NCBI GenBank assembly: GCA_028622995.1
Contig: JAJQJQ010000046.1
Location: forward strand, 930,001 to 994,000
Origin: Panagrolaimus kolymaensis
Taxonomy: Eukaryota > Nematoda > Chromadorea > Rhabditida > Panagrolaimidae
DNA length: 64,000 bases
Direction: 5' to 3'
Shown: piece after piece, positions 23,340 to 34,928 of the stretch
Layout: each line of letters starts with the position of its first letter
Numbering within the stretch: the first letter of the stretch is position 1
Program-made: the position numbers and the translations under genes
Notes under the pieces: model-generated
What the model was told of the DNA's origin: nothing
Database searches by the model: none
The model's input: the letters and a program-made list of their open reading frames with translations, nothing else

Positions 23340-23600
23340 ATTAGGGACCTAATATCAAGGCAAGGATCCGTAGAGATAATAGCTGGGGAAGGATCCAAGG
23401 ACCAAAATCAAGTGAAGGATCCGTTAACTAAAAAAAAGATGATAAGATCCAGAGAAAGCATGGGATCGAGATAGGGCACAAGATCCGAATTGTAGAGACC
23501 TAATTTCAGAGAAAGGATCCAATGAAATAATATCAGTAGAGCTAATATCAAGGAAAGGATCCAAGGACCTAATTTCGAGGATATAAGGACCCGATATAAT
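23340..23600. repeat. Degenerate minisatellite inside the Helitron-like element
   Basis: About eight imperfect units of roughly 30 bp are built on AAGGATCC preceded by CTAATATCAAGG or variants, for example AGGGACCTAATATCAAGGC and GAGCTAATATCAAGGAAAGG. The element at 43069 has its own array on the related core AAGATCCAAGG. Tandem repeats of this sort are common inside non-autonomous Helitrons. Confidence 0.7.
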
Positions 23601-23657
23601 TGGAAGGTTTCAAAGACCAAAAAAACTAAATAAAGGAAATAACCAATTTGCATAAAA

Positions 23658-24007
23658 TGTCATGTGGCTCATCTCCCACATTCTTCTGCTGCAAACTCTC
23701 TTCATTGTGCTTCCTCTTTCATTCAAACTTTGCGCTCCTCTTGATTGTCCTGTAACGAAACAGCCAGCAAGATGGCAGCCTATTTGCATACTTTTGTTTG
23801 CTTTACTTTTGTCTCACTTTGTAGTTAGTAGTTGTGTGTTACATGTTTGTCTGTGCTGGTTGTTAATTGTGTCTCCTGAATAAAGACGTTTGTGAATATG
23901 TTCTTGTTTTATTTGGAAGATCCCAGCTACAGCAGATGCAACCAACTCCCAAGGACTATCTATCTAAACCTCGACGACACCAATAACTTATCTGTCACCG
24001 CGTGACA
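23658..24007 (+). repeat. 5' LTR
   Basis: A 350-bp LTR. It contains GAATAAAG near 23880, a likely polyadenylation signal, just before the TGTGAATATGTTCTTG segment. The apparent 73-residue open frame inside it recurs in the other LTR and has no protein character. Confidence 0.93.
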
Positions 24008-25164
24008 TGGAGGGCCCTACCCAACTGATCCTGTCTTGATGAAATTGCTGCACCAATGGAGTCAAAGGAACAGCTGAGCTATTTGATGATGATGATACTG
24101 GTGAACTCTTGGTTATGGTGGAATGCTCTTTGGTCCTCATCTCAATCGTGGAATTATGGATTGAATCGAAGTCAAACAACCTCGTGAATATGAACTGCTT
24201 ATGGAGAAGCCGACAATGAATATGATGTACTACTGGAATGAAGAATCTGAACTTGGTAAAGAACCTATGGAAAAACTCTGATTGAATTGTGAAAATGAAA
24301 CTCTGTTGTTTATGTAAAGAAAACTCTATGGATTGTTAATGCTCTTGTGCTGTTATGCTCTTGTGTTATGAATGCTTTTGTGTGATAAAAAAAAGAAATT
24401 TAATCTCGTCGAAAAGTTGCACTGGTTTCAAGATCCAGACAGTAAGTCCACAGATACTCATTGATAGGAAACGAAATGGCAAAAGCGATAAAACTTGTGG
24501 CTGGTTGACAACTCCAGTGAAAGCAATTATATTGTTTCGGATGACTTGATGTGATGATAAGAATTCTTCTTCATGGTATGGAGTATGGTTGAGATACTAT
24601 AAACTTGCCAGAACTACTCGATTGAAGAAAGAAATGTCTTGTGATGATTGGATGTACTCTTGCTTTATGGTTTGATCTTTCTGTTATGTTCTTGATGGTT
24701 ATGGAATTTGTGAGGACCAAGTAATCCAATCAAATATGATGATCTTATGGTTCAACAAAGGTATGATCGATGGCTTTTATGAATGATCCTGATTTCGTTA
24801 TGATCGAATGCTTCAATGACAGCAGGTAAAATATCAACTTGCTTGTTCTCGTTGCCCCTGTGCTGATCGTATGACAGCTTATGTCCAAATTGATTGCTAG
24901 TGATATGGATGAAGATGGTTATGTTCGTATGGTACTTATGGCGAAGGAATATATCTTGGATGCAGACTCGATTGAACCTTACAGCATTTATGCTTAATGT
25001 CTTGTACTGATGCCGATACCGATATGGAGAAAGATGCTTGTTCCAAAGAAATATGTTATGAAAGGATATTCTATGATCCAGAAATGTGAATGGTTTCAAC
25101 TTCGTGGTTTGGTCGTATGCTTGCTTACAAAATGTGAGGACACATTTTAGATGGGGTGGCGGCG

Positions 25165-25514
25165 TGTCATGTGGCTCATCTCCCACATTCTTCTGCTGCA
25201 AACTCTCTTCATTGTGCTTCCTCTTTCATTCAAACTTTGCGCTCCTCTTGATTGTCCTGTAACGAAACAGCCAGCAAGATGGCAGCCTATTTGCATACTT
25301 TTGTTTGCTTTACTTTTGTCTCACTTTGTAGTTAGTAATTGTGTGTTACATGTTTGTCTGTGCTGGTTGTTAATTGTGTCTCCTGAATAAAGACGTTTGT
25401 GAATATGTTCTTGTTTTATTTGGAAGATCCCAGCTACAGCAGATGCAACCAACTCCCAAGGACTATCTATCTAAACCTCGACGACACCAATAACTTATCT
25501 GTCACCGCGTGACA
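25165..25514 (+). repeat. 3' LTR
   Basis: Near-identical second LTR, followed directly by the TAAAA target duplication. Confidence 0.93.
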
Positions 25515-26511
25515 TAAAATGGCTTGAGTTCGTGCAATAAAATTTGCATAAACATGAATACAACGAATGCAGATAGACTTTGCATTGCAAGGAATGTTAG
25601 CGATGACGATGGTTGTTGATTTTGAAGCGCTTTAAACATTTAAAGGTCTTTTTAGAAAGGATCTTTTAATTTTGGATTGAAGATTTCAAGAAAAAGAAAA
25701 AACTCTGATAGCAAGCCTTTTTTTGAAACACGTAGAATGAATTATCCCGAGGACCAAAAACGAGAAAATGTCATGAAATAATCCAAAATTGATGAAAATG
25801 CTATTGAAAATCTTAAGGATATTTTTGAATGAGTTTTAAGGACTTTTGAGGAGTAAAATGCACAAAGATTTCACAGATATAGTAGCATGTATGACCTTAT
25901 TTTACTAAGAACTGCTTATTATAAACTGTAATCAAAAAACATTATATTTTCGAAACAGTAACATTTACTCGGCGCGCCGTAGGCGCGCCACCCGCCTAGT
26001 AATGACTCACATTTGTGTAAAAAAAAAAAATAGAAGAGAAAAAAACTCTTTTTTTGTTGAAAATTACACAAAATACGCACCGTCAAAAGCGCCGGGTGTG
26101 AATGGAATAAAAACTAACTAGCGCGGAAAAAATATCATTTACAACAAAAAAGAAAAATGCTAATGCTTCTAAAAAATGAGACTGACCTTTGCTCAATTCA
26201 AAAAATCTTTACAGCAAACTTTGCGATTTTTTTAAATTCCTTTCATAATTGCCATTAAATAAAATAATTTTAGCTTTCGAGTCTTCAAACATTTTTTTAA
26301 AGTAATGTTCAATCGATTTTGGTGAAGAGCTGCTGTTTTTGAACTTCAAATTTCTAGCAAATAGCGCCATAAAAAATGTCAAGTAAAAATGAAAAAATCG
26401 TTCACAGCAAATGTCAGAAAAATAATAAACCACAAAAAAACTAATTCTTTTTTTTCCTTCTTCAAACGATGTAATTTTTATGCCCACAAAAAATATTTGT
26501 AGCTATGAAAG

Positions 26512-26914
26512 TAGGGTGGACTGATCTACCGGTAGATTGAAAAATCGGTAGATCTACTGAAATCTACCGCAAGTCCAAAATTCGAAAATGAAAGGGATTA
26601 TGAATCAAGAAATATAAAATTAAGGATATAAGGCTATTTCTGGGCACAAAAATAGGTTTTGCAAACTTTTAAAAAAATTTGAATTTTTCCACAGGGTGGA
26701 CCAAGCTATTACTTTCCTATCACACGCTCTCCCCTGTTAAAAAAAGTCAAAATTTTGGGAAATAGAGAAAAAATCCTTTTTATGCATTTTTGAACCTGCT
26801 AATTCATAACTGTCGTTTTAAAAACTCAGCAAACCTCTTTATTTAAATTTTGGTGGTACGGTAGATTTGAAAATTTTTTCGGTAGATTTCGGTAGATCTA
26901 CCCGGTCCACCCTA
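26512..26914. mobile_element. 403-bp hAT-type MITE
   Basis: Inverted termini TAGGGTGGAC sit at each end, inside a perfect 8-bp duplication TATGAAAG. Sub-terminal blocks carry several GGTAGAT/ATCTACC motifs on both strands, which could be transposase binding sites. It has no coding frame. Confidence 0.9.
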
Positions 26915-26951
26915 TATGAAAGCAATCTTTTGTTATTTCGGCGGATGAAGC

Positions 26952-27023
26952 TAAGGTCGGCTCACGGCTCAAAGCAATGGGCTTGATCGGGCTGGTTTTA
27001 AACTTGGGCTCGAGCCAACCTTC
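26952..27023. mobile_element. 72-bp mini hAT-type insertion
   Basis: A short, GC-richer palindromic unit (AAGGTCGGCTC at the left, GAGCCAACCTT at the right) is bordered by the 8-bp direct repeat GATGAAGC. It differs in base composition from its AT-rich surroundings. It is too small to be anything but a deletion derivative. Confidence 0.7.
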
Positions 27024-27178
27024 GATGAAGCTACGATGTGAATGCTCATAATGCAATTTCACTTAATATCATGATTTTACTGTAATTGCTTAACTTTTGG
27101 TTGCAAAAAAAAAACATAATAGTGACAAGTTGCCTAATAAAAAGTTAAATTCCTTTTCTCTTTTTTTCTGATCTTTAA

Positions 27179-27369
27179 AGGGACATAGCTATTTCATGCC
27201 TTTTCAAAAATTTCGATACTGGGGCTGATAGGAACAGTCGGGGCGGCGCGTGTTTGAATTACCGTGTCACTTCTGTCTTACACGGTAATTCAAACACGCG
27301 CCTTACCAAGTGTAACTTGCAGTGCCCGCAAACGAAATTTCAAAAAAGGCATGAAATAGCTATGTCCCT
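27179..27369. mobile_element. 191-bp TTAA-flanked MITE, copy 2
   Basis: Same element and orientation as at 8553. It has the same length and one visible difference (AGTCGGGG against AGTTGGGG), and TTAA on both sides. Confidence 0.92.
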
Positions 27370-27788
27370 TTAACCTAAAATGAAACAAAGGAATATTATA
27401 ATAATGCAGCTAAATATTTTCCTAGATTCTTCTTTTTATGATTTTATCAAATGCTTAAAAGTTGGCTTATCATACTTTTTCGCTGCACCTCTTTTATATT
27501 CATTTTTCCTATAACAAAGTATCATTAAAATTAAGTCTAACAATATGTGTATTGAATTATAACAAAGAGAAATTTTCAAGACTTATTTTATTTCCTTGCA
27601 CAAAAGAATGAAAAGGAACTAGATAATGATAAAAAGAGAAATTAAAATAGAGAGAACATTAAAAAAACTGAAGCAAAAAGTATCGCACAAAATAATTTTT
27701 TGCTGTTATTTGGAAAAGGATAGAAACATGTTTACAAAAATACAATTTTTCACACAATGCAAATAGAATAATAAATAGAGAAAATTAC

Positions 27789-27833
27789 CTTTTGAGATTC
27801 ATTTACTAAATGAGCAGTTTCAGCTAGAGTTGT
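27789..27833 (-). pseudogene. Possible 45-bp 5' exon of GTPase gene D
   Basis: Acceptor TATCATCAG and donor AAAG|GTAATT bracket exactly 15 phase-0 codons (TTLAETAHLVNESQK). Another phase-0 donor (CTC|GTAAGT) lies upstream at 28047 after an open stretch reading QTDELVEQL. If these join to 22969 and 22269, the intron between 27789 and 22969 contains the whole transposon cluster. I could not find a start codon in frame, which fits a decayed gene or a missed exon. Confidence 0.3.
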
Positions 27834-28652
27834 CTGATGATAGAAAAGCACACTATAAAATATCAGTTATTTTAATGAAAAACATTTTAAACTTTATTTT
27901 GTTCAAAATTTAATGACCTGGAAATGTAAATCCGACAAGGTAAAACATGTCGTAAGCTCAAATTTGAGTCAGGTGGGACTCCCCCTTTAAATAAAAAACA
28001 ATTTTGTCACGTAAGAAAATTATTTTTTTTAATTTTTTAAACTTACGAGTTGTTCAACAAGTTCATCAGTTTGCGTTATTTAGCATCCAACTTGCATATA
28101 GCTTTTGACTATGCAACATTTCGACTTGTATAATTTATTATTGTGAAGATGGTAGTTATCCAAAATGATTTGCTTAAAAAGGTGGATCAAAGGAAATAAA
28201 CATTACCTTTAGCAATTTTAATAATGCTTTTTATGTCATTAAAACCATTTTCGAATATTTAACAATATTTTTTACGTTCTCGTTGCTCTGTTTAGCGAGC
28301 TTAAATTTTCATGCGCTTCCATTATTTTCGAGCATTATAGAGAATGCTGCTGCTCGTTCTAATTATCAGCTTTTTTGATTGGACTTTCTTGTTTTCTTCA
28401 GCTTACGTCACAATCAATTCCCCAAATGAAAGCAGGAGCAGCATAAATACATAGATAATTGTTGTGTGTTTTTTTTATTGAAACAGAAGAAGAAGAAAAG
28501 TTTCTATCAGCCGTTGTGTTTTAGATTTGATTTCTTCGTTTAAAAAAATTATTGAAAAAATATTTATATTCGAATATTGTAAAAAATATTATTAAAATTT
28601 CTATTTTTAACTTTATTTAAATTTTTTAAGGTTTAATGCCAATTAAACAATT

Positions 28653-31600
28653 ATGGGAAGAGTATGTTTCTTTAATTGTTGATAGATTTTTTCTAGGTGC
28701 TTTTTGGAACTCATTAGACGTATTCATTTGTGTTGTTATCACATGGAAAAAAACGTCAATAATTGAAACAAAAAACAATTAAAAGCGAAATGAAAATGGG
28801 AAAGAACCGTGATTTCGCGAATAACAAAAAATGTTTACCAAAACATTTTTGTTTTAGAGTTTTTTTATTTTAAAACTTAAATGAATCATAACATAATAAA
28901 AAAGTTATCCTTTTATTTGCAGGTTTTGATCCACCCAAAGAACACTAATCAAAATCATCCATCACGAAAAAAGGATAAAGATGCAGAATCCATTACTAAA
29001 AAGACGAAAATAACTTCACGAAAACATATTCATAATCAAAATTCACATCGGGGTCGAAAAAATTTTAAGAAAACTTCACATCATCAACAACAACAAGGTT
29101 TTATAAATGTTGCTCCTCCAAATGTTCATAGTGGAGATTGGAAGGAAATGCTTTTGCTAACTATGAATCATCAAGTCGCAATTCAATTTACGAGGAGACA
29201 AAGTCAGCTTTCTTCTTCAAGGGATTCATATAGGAGAAGAGTAAGCTTTTTTAAGTTTAAAAAATAAGCTTATTTGTGAAAAGAAAGAGATCTGCATACG
29301 CGACATTTTCTAATTGTTTTAGTCGATACAAATAAAATTAATTTGTCTATTTTTAGTCTTCAACAATAAAACCCCTAACAGGAAATTGGGTTATCGATAC
29401 TTTTAAAAAACGTGAATGTGCATATTTCATACCAACCAACAGAGATCTAGAAAAATGTGGTTGTGGAAAATTAAAAAGTCAACATTCCGTTAAAGCCAAA
29501 GCCAATGGTCGACTTCAATCATATGAAGGAGGCTCATCTTCGCGATGGCTAATTTCTCAGCACACTATTTCAACTTCAACCGATGCATTTGGAACCATAG
29601 AATTTCTCGGAAGTCCACATGCTCATAAAGCTCAATATATGCGTGTTGCGTTTGATACAAAACCCGATGATATTATAACTTTAATGGAAGAGGTTTGGCA
29701 AGTTCCACCACCTAAATTAGTTATTACTGTTCATGGTGGAATTTTGGATTTTGAGTGAGTTTATTAAATTTTAAGTTAGACCGAAAATTGAAAAACTAAT
29801 TTTAATGTTCAGAATTTTTTTTGATAAATCAAATAAAATCAACAAATAGAGTTTATTAATTTTTAGTTTGGAACCAAAGCTAGCTCGAATATTTCGAAAA
29901 GGTTTATTAAAAGCTGCAAAAACGACGGATGCTTGGATAATTACTTCAGGAATAAATTCAGGAGTAGTTCGCCATGTTGCAGCCGCTCTTGAAAATGCTC
30001 TAATTGGAAGTATGAAATCTCAAGTTCGAATCACATCAATTGGAATAGCGCCATGGGGAATGGTAAAAAGGAATGAAAACTTTATTGGTGAAAATAAAAC
30101 TGTTATGTATCATCCACAACCATTTTCATCGAGAAATAAATTTGCAGTATTGAATAATCGACATTCATATTTTCTTCTTGTCGATAATGGGACAACTGGA
30201 AGATATGGAGCTGATGTGGTTTTACGAAGACAATTAGAAGGTTTTATAGTTCAAAAACAAAAAATTGATGGAAGTGAAAGATCCGTGCCCGTTGTTTGCG
30301 TGGTTTTAGAAGGTGGAATATCCACGATTCGAACGGTGTTGGATTATGTTAAAAAGTAAAAAAATTTAGTTAAATATTAGGGAAATGCAAATGTGTGATT
30401 TTCAGTTCCCCAAAAATACCGGTGGTTATATGTGATGGCTCTGGAAGGGCATCTAATTTACTTGCTTTTGCTCATCAACACATTACAGAAGATGGGTAAG
30501 CTTTTCAAACAACGAAAAATCCAAAATAGAGTTAATTTTTTTATTATTTAAAAATCTCAAAAAACATTGAAAATTGTCATTGTTTTTAACTAAATTTTCG
30601 AAATCATAAATATTTCTTACTTTAGAAATTTTAGAACTCTCCCAGAAGAAATCCAATCACAATTACTTACCCAAATAAAAACAATTTTTGATGAAAATCA
30701 AGTTGATGCCCAATGCCTTCTTTACGATATAATTGCATGTGTAAAAGAAAAACATCTCACCACAATTCTTCGTTTGGATGAAGAGGATGAAAATCAAGAT
30801 GATGAAACAACATCGGCGGCGGAAAATACTCAAAATGTGGATCATGCAATTTTAACGGCTCTTTTAAAAGGATATAATTTAAAACCCGCTGAGCAACTTT
30901 CCCTTGCATTAGCATGGAATCGAGTGGATTTAGCTCGAACAGATATATTTGTGTTAGGGCAAGAATGGTCAACTAAAACCCTCCACGATGCAATGTTGCA
31001 AGCTTTAATTCATAATCGAGTGGATTTCGTTCGATTACTTCTTGAAAATGGAGTTTTAATGAAAAAATTTCTAACTATTGAAATATTGGAACAATTGTAT
31101 AATAACACAGAACATTCAAATATTTTATTTTATATTGTTCGAGATATCGCTAAAATTAAATCAACTTATCAATATACGCTTCCACATATTGGAAAGGTTT
31201 TAGAAAAATTAATGGGTTATGGATATCGTTCATATTACACAGGAAGCATGTTTAGAAAAATTTATTTGGAGGATAAACAAAAACGAATTGTAAGTTCAAT
31301 AGGGAAAATAAAAGCAAAATTTTATAGTTAGATATATTCTCTAGAACCTTGATAAGAAATCTTTTGTGGCGTTTAAATAAAATGACAATTTTTTTTGTAG
31401 ATAAAAATGCGTCGAAATTCTATGAATGGTCGAAATCAAAATATAAATTCAGATTATTTTGCTGGTCCTTTATCTGTGATTGCAAGCAACTTCGGAATTA
31501 ATCCAGTTATCACTCCACCCGCAACCATTCAAAATACTATAGCTTCAGCATCTGGAAGTCGAGGACTTACAAATCATTTATTATGGAGATTTCGACAGGA

Positions 31601-34600
31601 AAATAATACACCAATCACACCTCCAATGACTCCGGATGTCAACCATGAACCTTTTGGATTTTCACGTTCTAAAAAAGAAAATGAAGATGAAACTTTATCT
31701 ACCCACAACAACAATAAAGAAGAAAAAATAGATACAGACTTATTTTATTTCTTATATCCCTTTCATGATTTATTACTTTGGGCAATATTAACTCAAAGAT
31801 ATGAAATGGCTTTATGCATGTGGGAACATGGAGAAGAAGCGTTAGCTAAATCATTATTTGCATGTCGAGTTTATAGAAGTTTAGCATTTGAAGCTTCAAA
31901 AGATTATTTGGAAGTTGAAATTTGTGAAAAATTAAAGAAATGCTCAGAGTAAGTTTACTTTATTGACAAAAAAGTGATTAAATTTTTTTTGAAAGGTATG
32001 ACATTTTCGATGCACGACTGCCTATGTGTAATAATATTTTTCGTTTATCAAATGTGTTTAAAAAAACAGCAAATGAAAAATAGCCATCCATTTTTTTGTA
32101 TGCCTTATCTCTCTCTCTCTTTTTTTTCTGTGCTTCTATTGCCGGAAAAGAGTGAATACAAAAACAATAAACGCGTCCTTTCTTTCATTCTTTCACAAAA
32201 GAAATAATCGAATTTTGGTTTTTATCTTCGGTTTAATTACCCTTAAATTTGAGGTAATCATTAATTTCCAGCTCTTTTTAAAGTGGCAAGGAAAGAATTT
32301 AAATAAATTTTGGAATGTTTTGCTTTTTTAAAAAGCGAAACGAATATTTTTTACTTACGAAACTAAGAACCATTCTTCGGTTTTAGAGAATTTCGTCAAA
32401 TATCCCGTGAACTTCTTGATGCATGTTATAAACAAAATGATGCTCGAACTTTGCAACTTTTAACATATGAAACTCGATTTGGTAAAGAAACATGTTTATC
32501 CCTTGCGGTTAAAGCCAATCACAAAGCATTTCTTGCGCATCCATGTTGTCAAATGCTTTTAGCAGATTTATGGCATGGAGGTTTAAAAATGAGAAATAAT
32601 TCAAATTTAAAAGTTATTTTGGCACTTCTTTGTCCACCAACAATATTTTTACTTGAATTTAAAACGAGAAAAGAATTATCTAAACAAGCTCAAACTGCGG
32701 CGGAACATGAAATGGTTATAAATGATTCGGATAATTCTGAAAATGAAAGTGATTTGGTTTATTCTTCCGAAGAATCAGAACCCGAAGATATAATGGCTAA
32801 TAGACAACGAAATCGAGGATTGTCAATTAAAAGTGTAATATCAATTTTTTCATCCAGACGAAAAAAGCATAATGTCACCCTTAAATTACCTAATCAAGGT
32901 TTGTATTTTCCATCCACTTTAGATTAAAGGACACTTGACACAAAATGTGCATTATTTGAGCTTCAAATATCAGCCAAATGGCATCTTTGAATTTAATGAC
33001 TTCGTCTTTTTTAGATCCTCGACCTCATGCTTCTTCAATTTCTACTCCCGGTTACTTAGAATCTCCAATTCATATGAATATTCGATCTTCATCATTTAAT
33101 TATGATGCGGCGGCTGCTACAAAAATATTTCATACTTCACGTCGAATGTCAATTTTTCCCGGTCGAAAAAGTGTCGTTCAAGCGAATAATGGTTTTAATG
33201 ATCCTCGAATGGCTGCTTTGTATGCAAAAAGAAAAAGCATCGCCCAAACTCATAAAGAATTTGAAAAGCGTCTTGGAATTATTAATTCTCCAATTCGGCG
33301 AAGTTTGATTAAAGCCACTAGTAAACCCAAACGAGAAGTATTTAAAAAGTTTTATAAAAAAAATGAAATAAGCTTTCATCGAAAATTATATGAATTTTAT
33401 GTTGCACCAATCGCAAGTTTTTGGTCTTGGGTGCTCTCGTATATTGTGTTTTTATTAATTTTAATTTATGTTTTACTTGTTCGAACACCTCGAAAACCAA
33501 CGATTCCTGAATATTTTCTTTATATTTATGTATTAACTTTTGGTATTGAATTAATTCGAAAATTAATTATGTCTGAACCAAAACGATTGAAAAAAAAATT
33601 TGGTCATTTTTTCTTATGTAATTTTTGGAATATGTTTACCGCGGCTGCAATTATTTCTTTTTTTATTGGAGTAGTTATTAGAATTTGGATAAAGTAAGTT
33701 TGAGGATTCTGAAATTTACTGAAAATAACGCAACAGAAAAATTATAAAAACAAGATTTTTTGTTTTTGTTTTGAAGTAATTTATAATTTGTTCAATTATA
33801 GTATTGGTTATGGAAGATGTGTGATAGCAGTATCCTCATCTTTATGGTCCATCAAATTATTGGATTATTTTAGTGCTCATCCAAAATTTGGTCCACTTGT
33901 AACTATGACAGGTGAAATGATTTTAGCCATGATGCGTATGTCTTCCCTTTTCAATCGCATATTTTTTAAACTTTTTTAGATGTCGTAATTATGTTGATTG
34001 TTTCACTTTTTGCTTTTGGTTTAGCTCGAGAATCCATAACCTTTCCATCTGAAGAATGGAATTGGTTGATGGTTCGAAATATATTTTATAAACCATATTT
34101 TATGGTTTATGGCGAAGTTTATGCACATGAAATTGATACATGTTTAGATAGAGTTTGGGAGGAACATATGAGCGATGGAATAAGCGTAGCTCATCATCTT
34201 CGAAACACCTCTGATATTTCTGGTTGTGTACCAGGGTATTGGATTCCTTCAGTTTTATTAGCGCTTTTTATGGTTGTTACTTTCCTTTGTTTAACAAATG
34301 TATTTATTGCATTATTTAATGGAATTTTTGCTGAACAATATCAAATTGCAAAACATTTATGGTTATTTCAAAGATTTTCTCAAGTAATGGAATATGAATC
34401 CACTCCCGTTATTCCACCACCTTTTACTTTTATTTATTATATTTATATTTTACTTAAATTTAGTTATTATATAATAATGAAAAAATGTTTTAAAAAGAAA
34501 AATATTAGAAAGCCATTAATTGATTTTTCACTAAGTAAGTTTGCAGCTTTTTAGTTTTAAAATCAAAAATCTTTTTGTTATGGCACTCTTTTTCTTAAAA

Positions 34601-34928
34601 AAATTTTATAAACTTTTTAGGACTCTTTCTTGAACCCGATGAAATAGAAAAATTGCATGATTTTGAAGAAGAATGCGTGGAAGATTACTGGAGAGAAAAA
34701 ACTTTGGAAAAAAATGATACCAAAGAAGAGCGATTAAATCAAAGTATGGAAAAAACTAATGTCTTAATTCAAAAATTAAACGATTTATTCGCTGAAGAAT
34801 ATTTATTGGAATCCAATATAACCAACCTTGATTCAAGGCTCAATACGATTGAAAAGCGTGATAATGAAATATTAAAACATTTTCAAAGTATTACTTCAAT
34901 GTTAAATTTAATTAAAAAGCAAAAATGA
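28653..34928 (+). CDS. TRPM (melastatin) cation channel, GON-2/GTL type
   Basis: Twelve exons join in frame to about 1567 residues. After a His/Lys-rich N-terminus come the melastatin homology regions ([20 protein letters not shown]; then [13 protein letters not shown], the TRPM SGRAA-type block). The transmembrane region and pore loop follow. The selectivity region reads [14 protein letters not shown], close to the YGEVYAxEID of GON-2/GTL channels, with the GE and EID acids that suit Mg/Ca permeation. S6 runs through [14 protein letters not shown] post-S6 TRP-like segment ([13 protein letters not shown]) and a C-terminal coiled coil follow. It ends without an alpha-kinase domain, unlike vertebrate TRPM6/7. 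Worm relatives act in intestinal and gonadal Mg uptake. The first exon (ATGGGAAGA, then GTATGT) is uncertain; an ATG at 28881 could start instead. Confidence 0.9.
32106..32291 (+). repeat. Dispersed repeat in a TRPM intron, copy 1
   Basis: This lies in the 438-bp intron 31949-32386, the longest among the coding introns of the gene. It matches 53576-53764 in inverted orientation at high identity (for example AACAATAAACGCGT, AATCGAATTTTGGTTTTTAT and GGGTAATTAAACC on the complement). Ends are ragged; I see no clear terminal repeats or target duplication. Confidence 0.8.

Larger units (their letters stand above)
23658..25514 (+). mobile_element. Complete short LTR retroelement, non-autonomous
   Basis: Two 350-bp direct repeats (23658-24007 and 25165-25514) begin TGTCATG and end CGTGACA, the TG...CA form with a short inverted repeat. 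The whole is bordered by the 5-bp duplication TAAAA. The two LTRs differ at one base that I could see (GTTAGTAGTT against GTTAGTAATT), so insertion is recent. TGGAGGGCCCTACC follows the first LTR directly and suits a tRNA primer-binding site. ATGGGGTGGCGGCG precedes the second LTR as a polypurine-like tract. The 1.16-kb interior has no long sense ORF and no gag, protease or reverse transcriptase motif, so it must depend on a relative. Confidence 0.93.
23125..25999 (+). mobile_element. Helitron-like non-autonomous element with a nested LTR element
   Basis: The 5' end reads TCCCTTCTTC after an A. The 3' end has a perfect hairpin GGCGCGCC-GTA-GGCGCGCC, six bases, then CTAG followed by T, as Helitrons end (hairpin plus CTRR, insertion next to T). 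A related element with the same plan lies at 43069-43690. Inside is a minisatellite (about 23340-23600). The LTR element at 23658-25514 is inserted in it; without that insertion the unit is about 1 kb. No Rep/helicase is encoded. The 5' boundary is less sure than the 3' one. Confidence 0.6.

Noticed and set aside
23662..23883. 73-79 codon frame recurring at 25151-25390
   Set aside because: The repetition is explained by the two LTRs; the frame has no retroviral or host protein signature.
24752..25201. 149-codon frame on - inside the LTR element
   Set aside because: It is antisense to the element and crosses into the 3' LTR; composition is random and no gag, protease or integrase motif appears on either strand.
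26209..26487. 92-codon frame on - (contains IEHYFKKMFEDSKAKI)
   Set aside because: It ends in a stop with no usable donor before it and no acceptor that would fit gene D; possibly a decayed exon but not supportable.
27890..27990. CCGACAAGGT...ACATGTCG and CTCAAATTTGAG palindromes near 27930
   Set aside because: No target duplication, no second copy in the window and no RNA-gene pattern.
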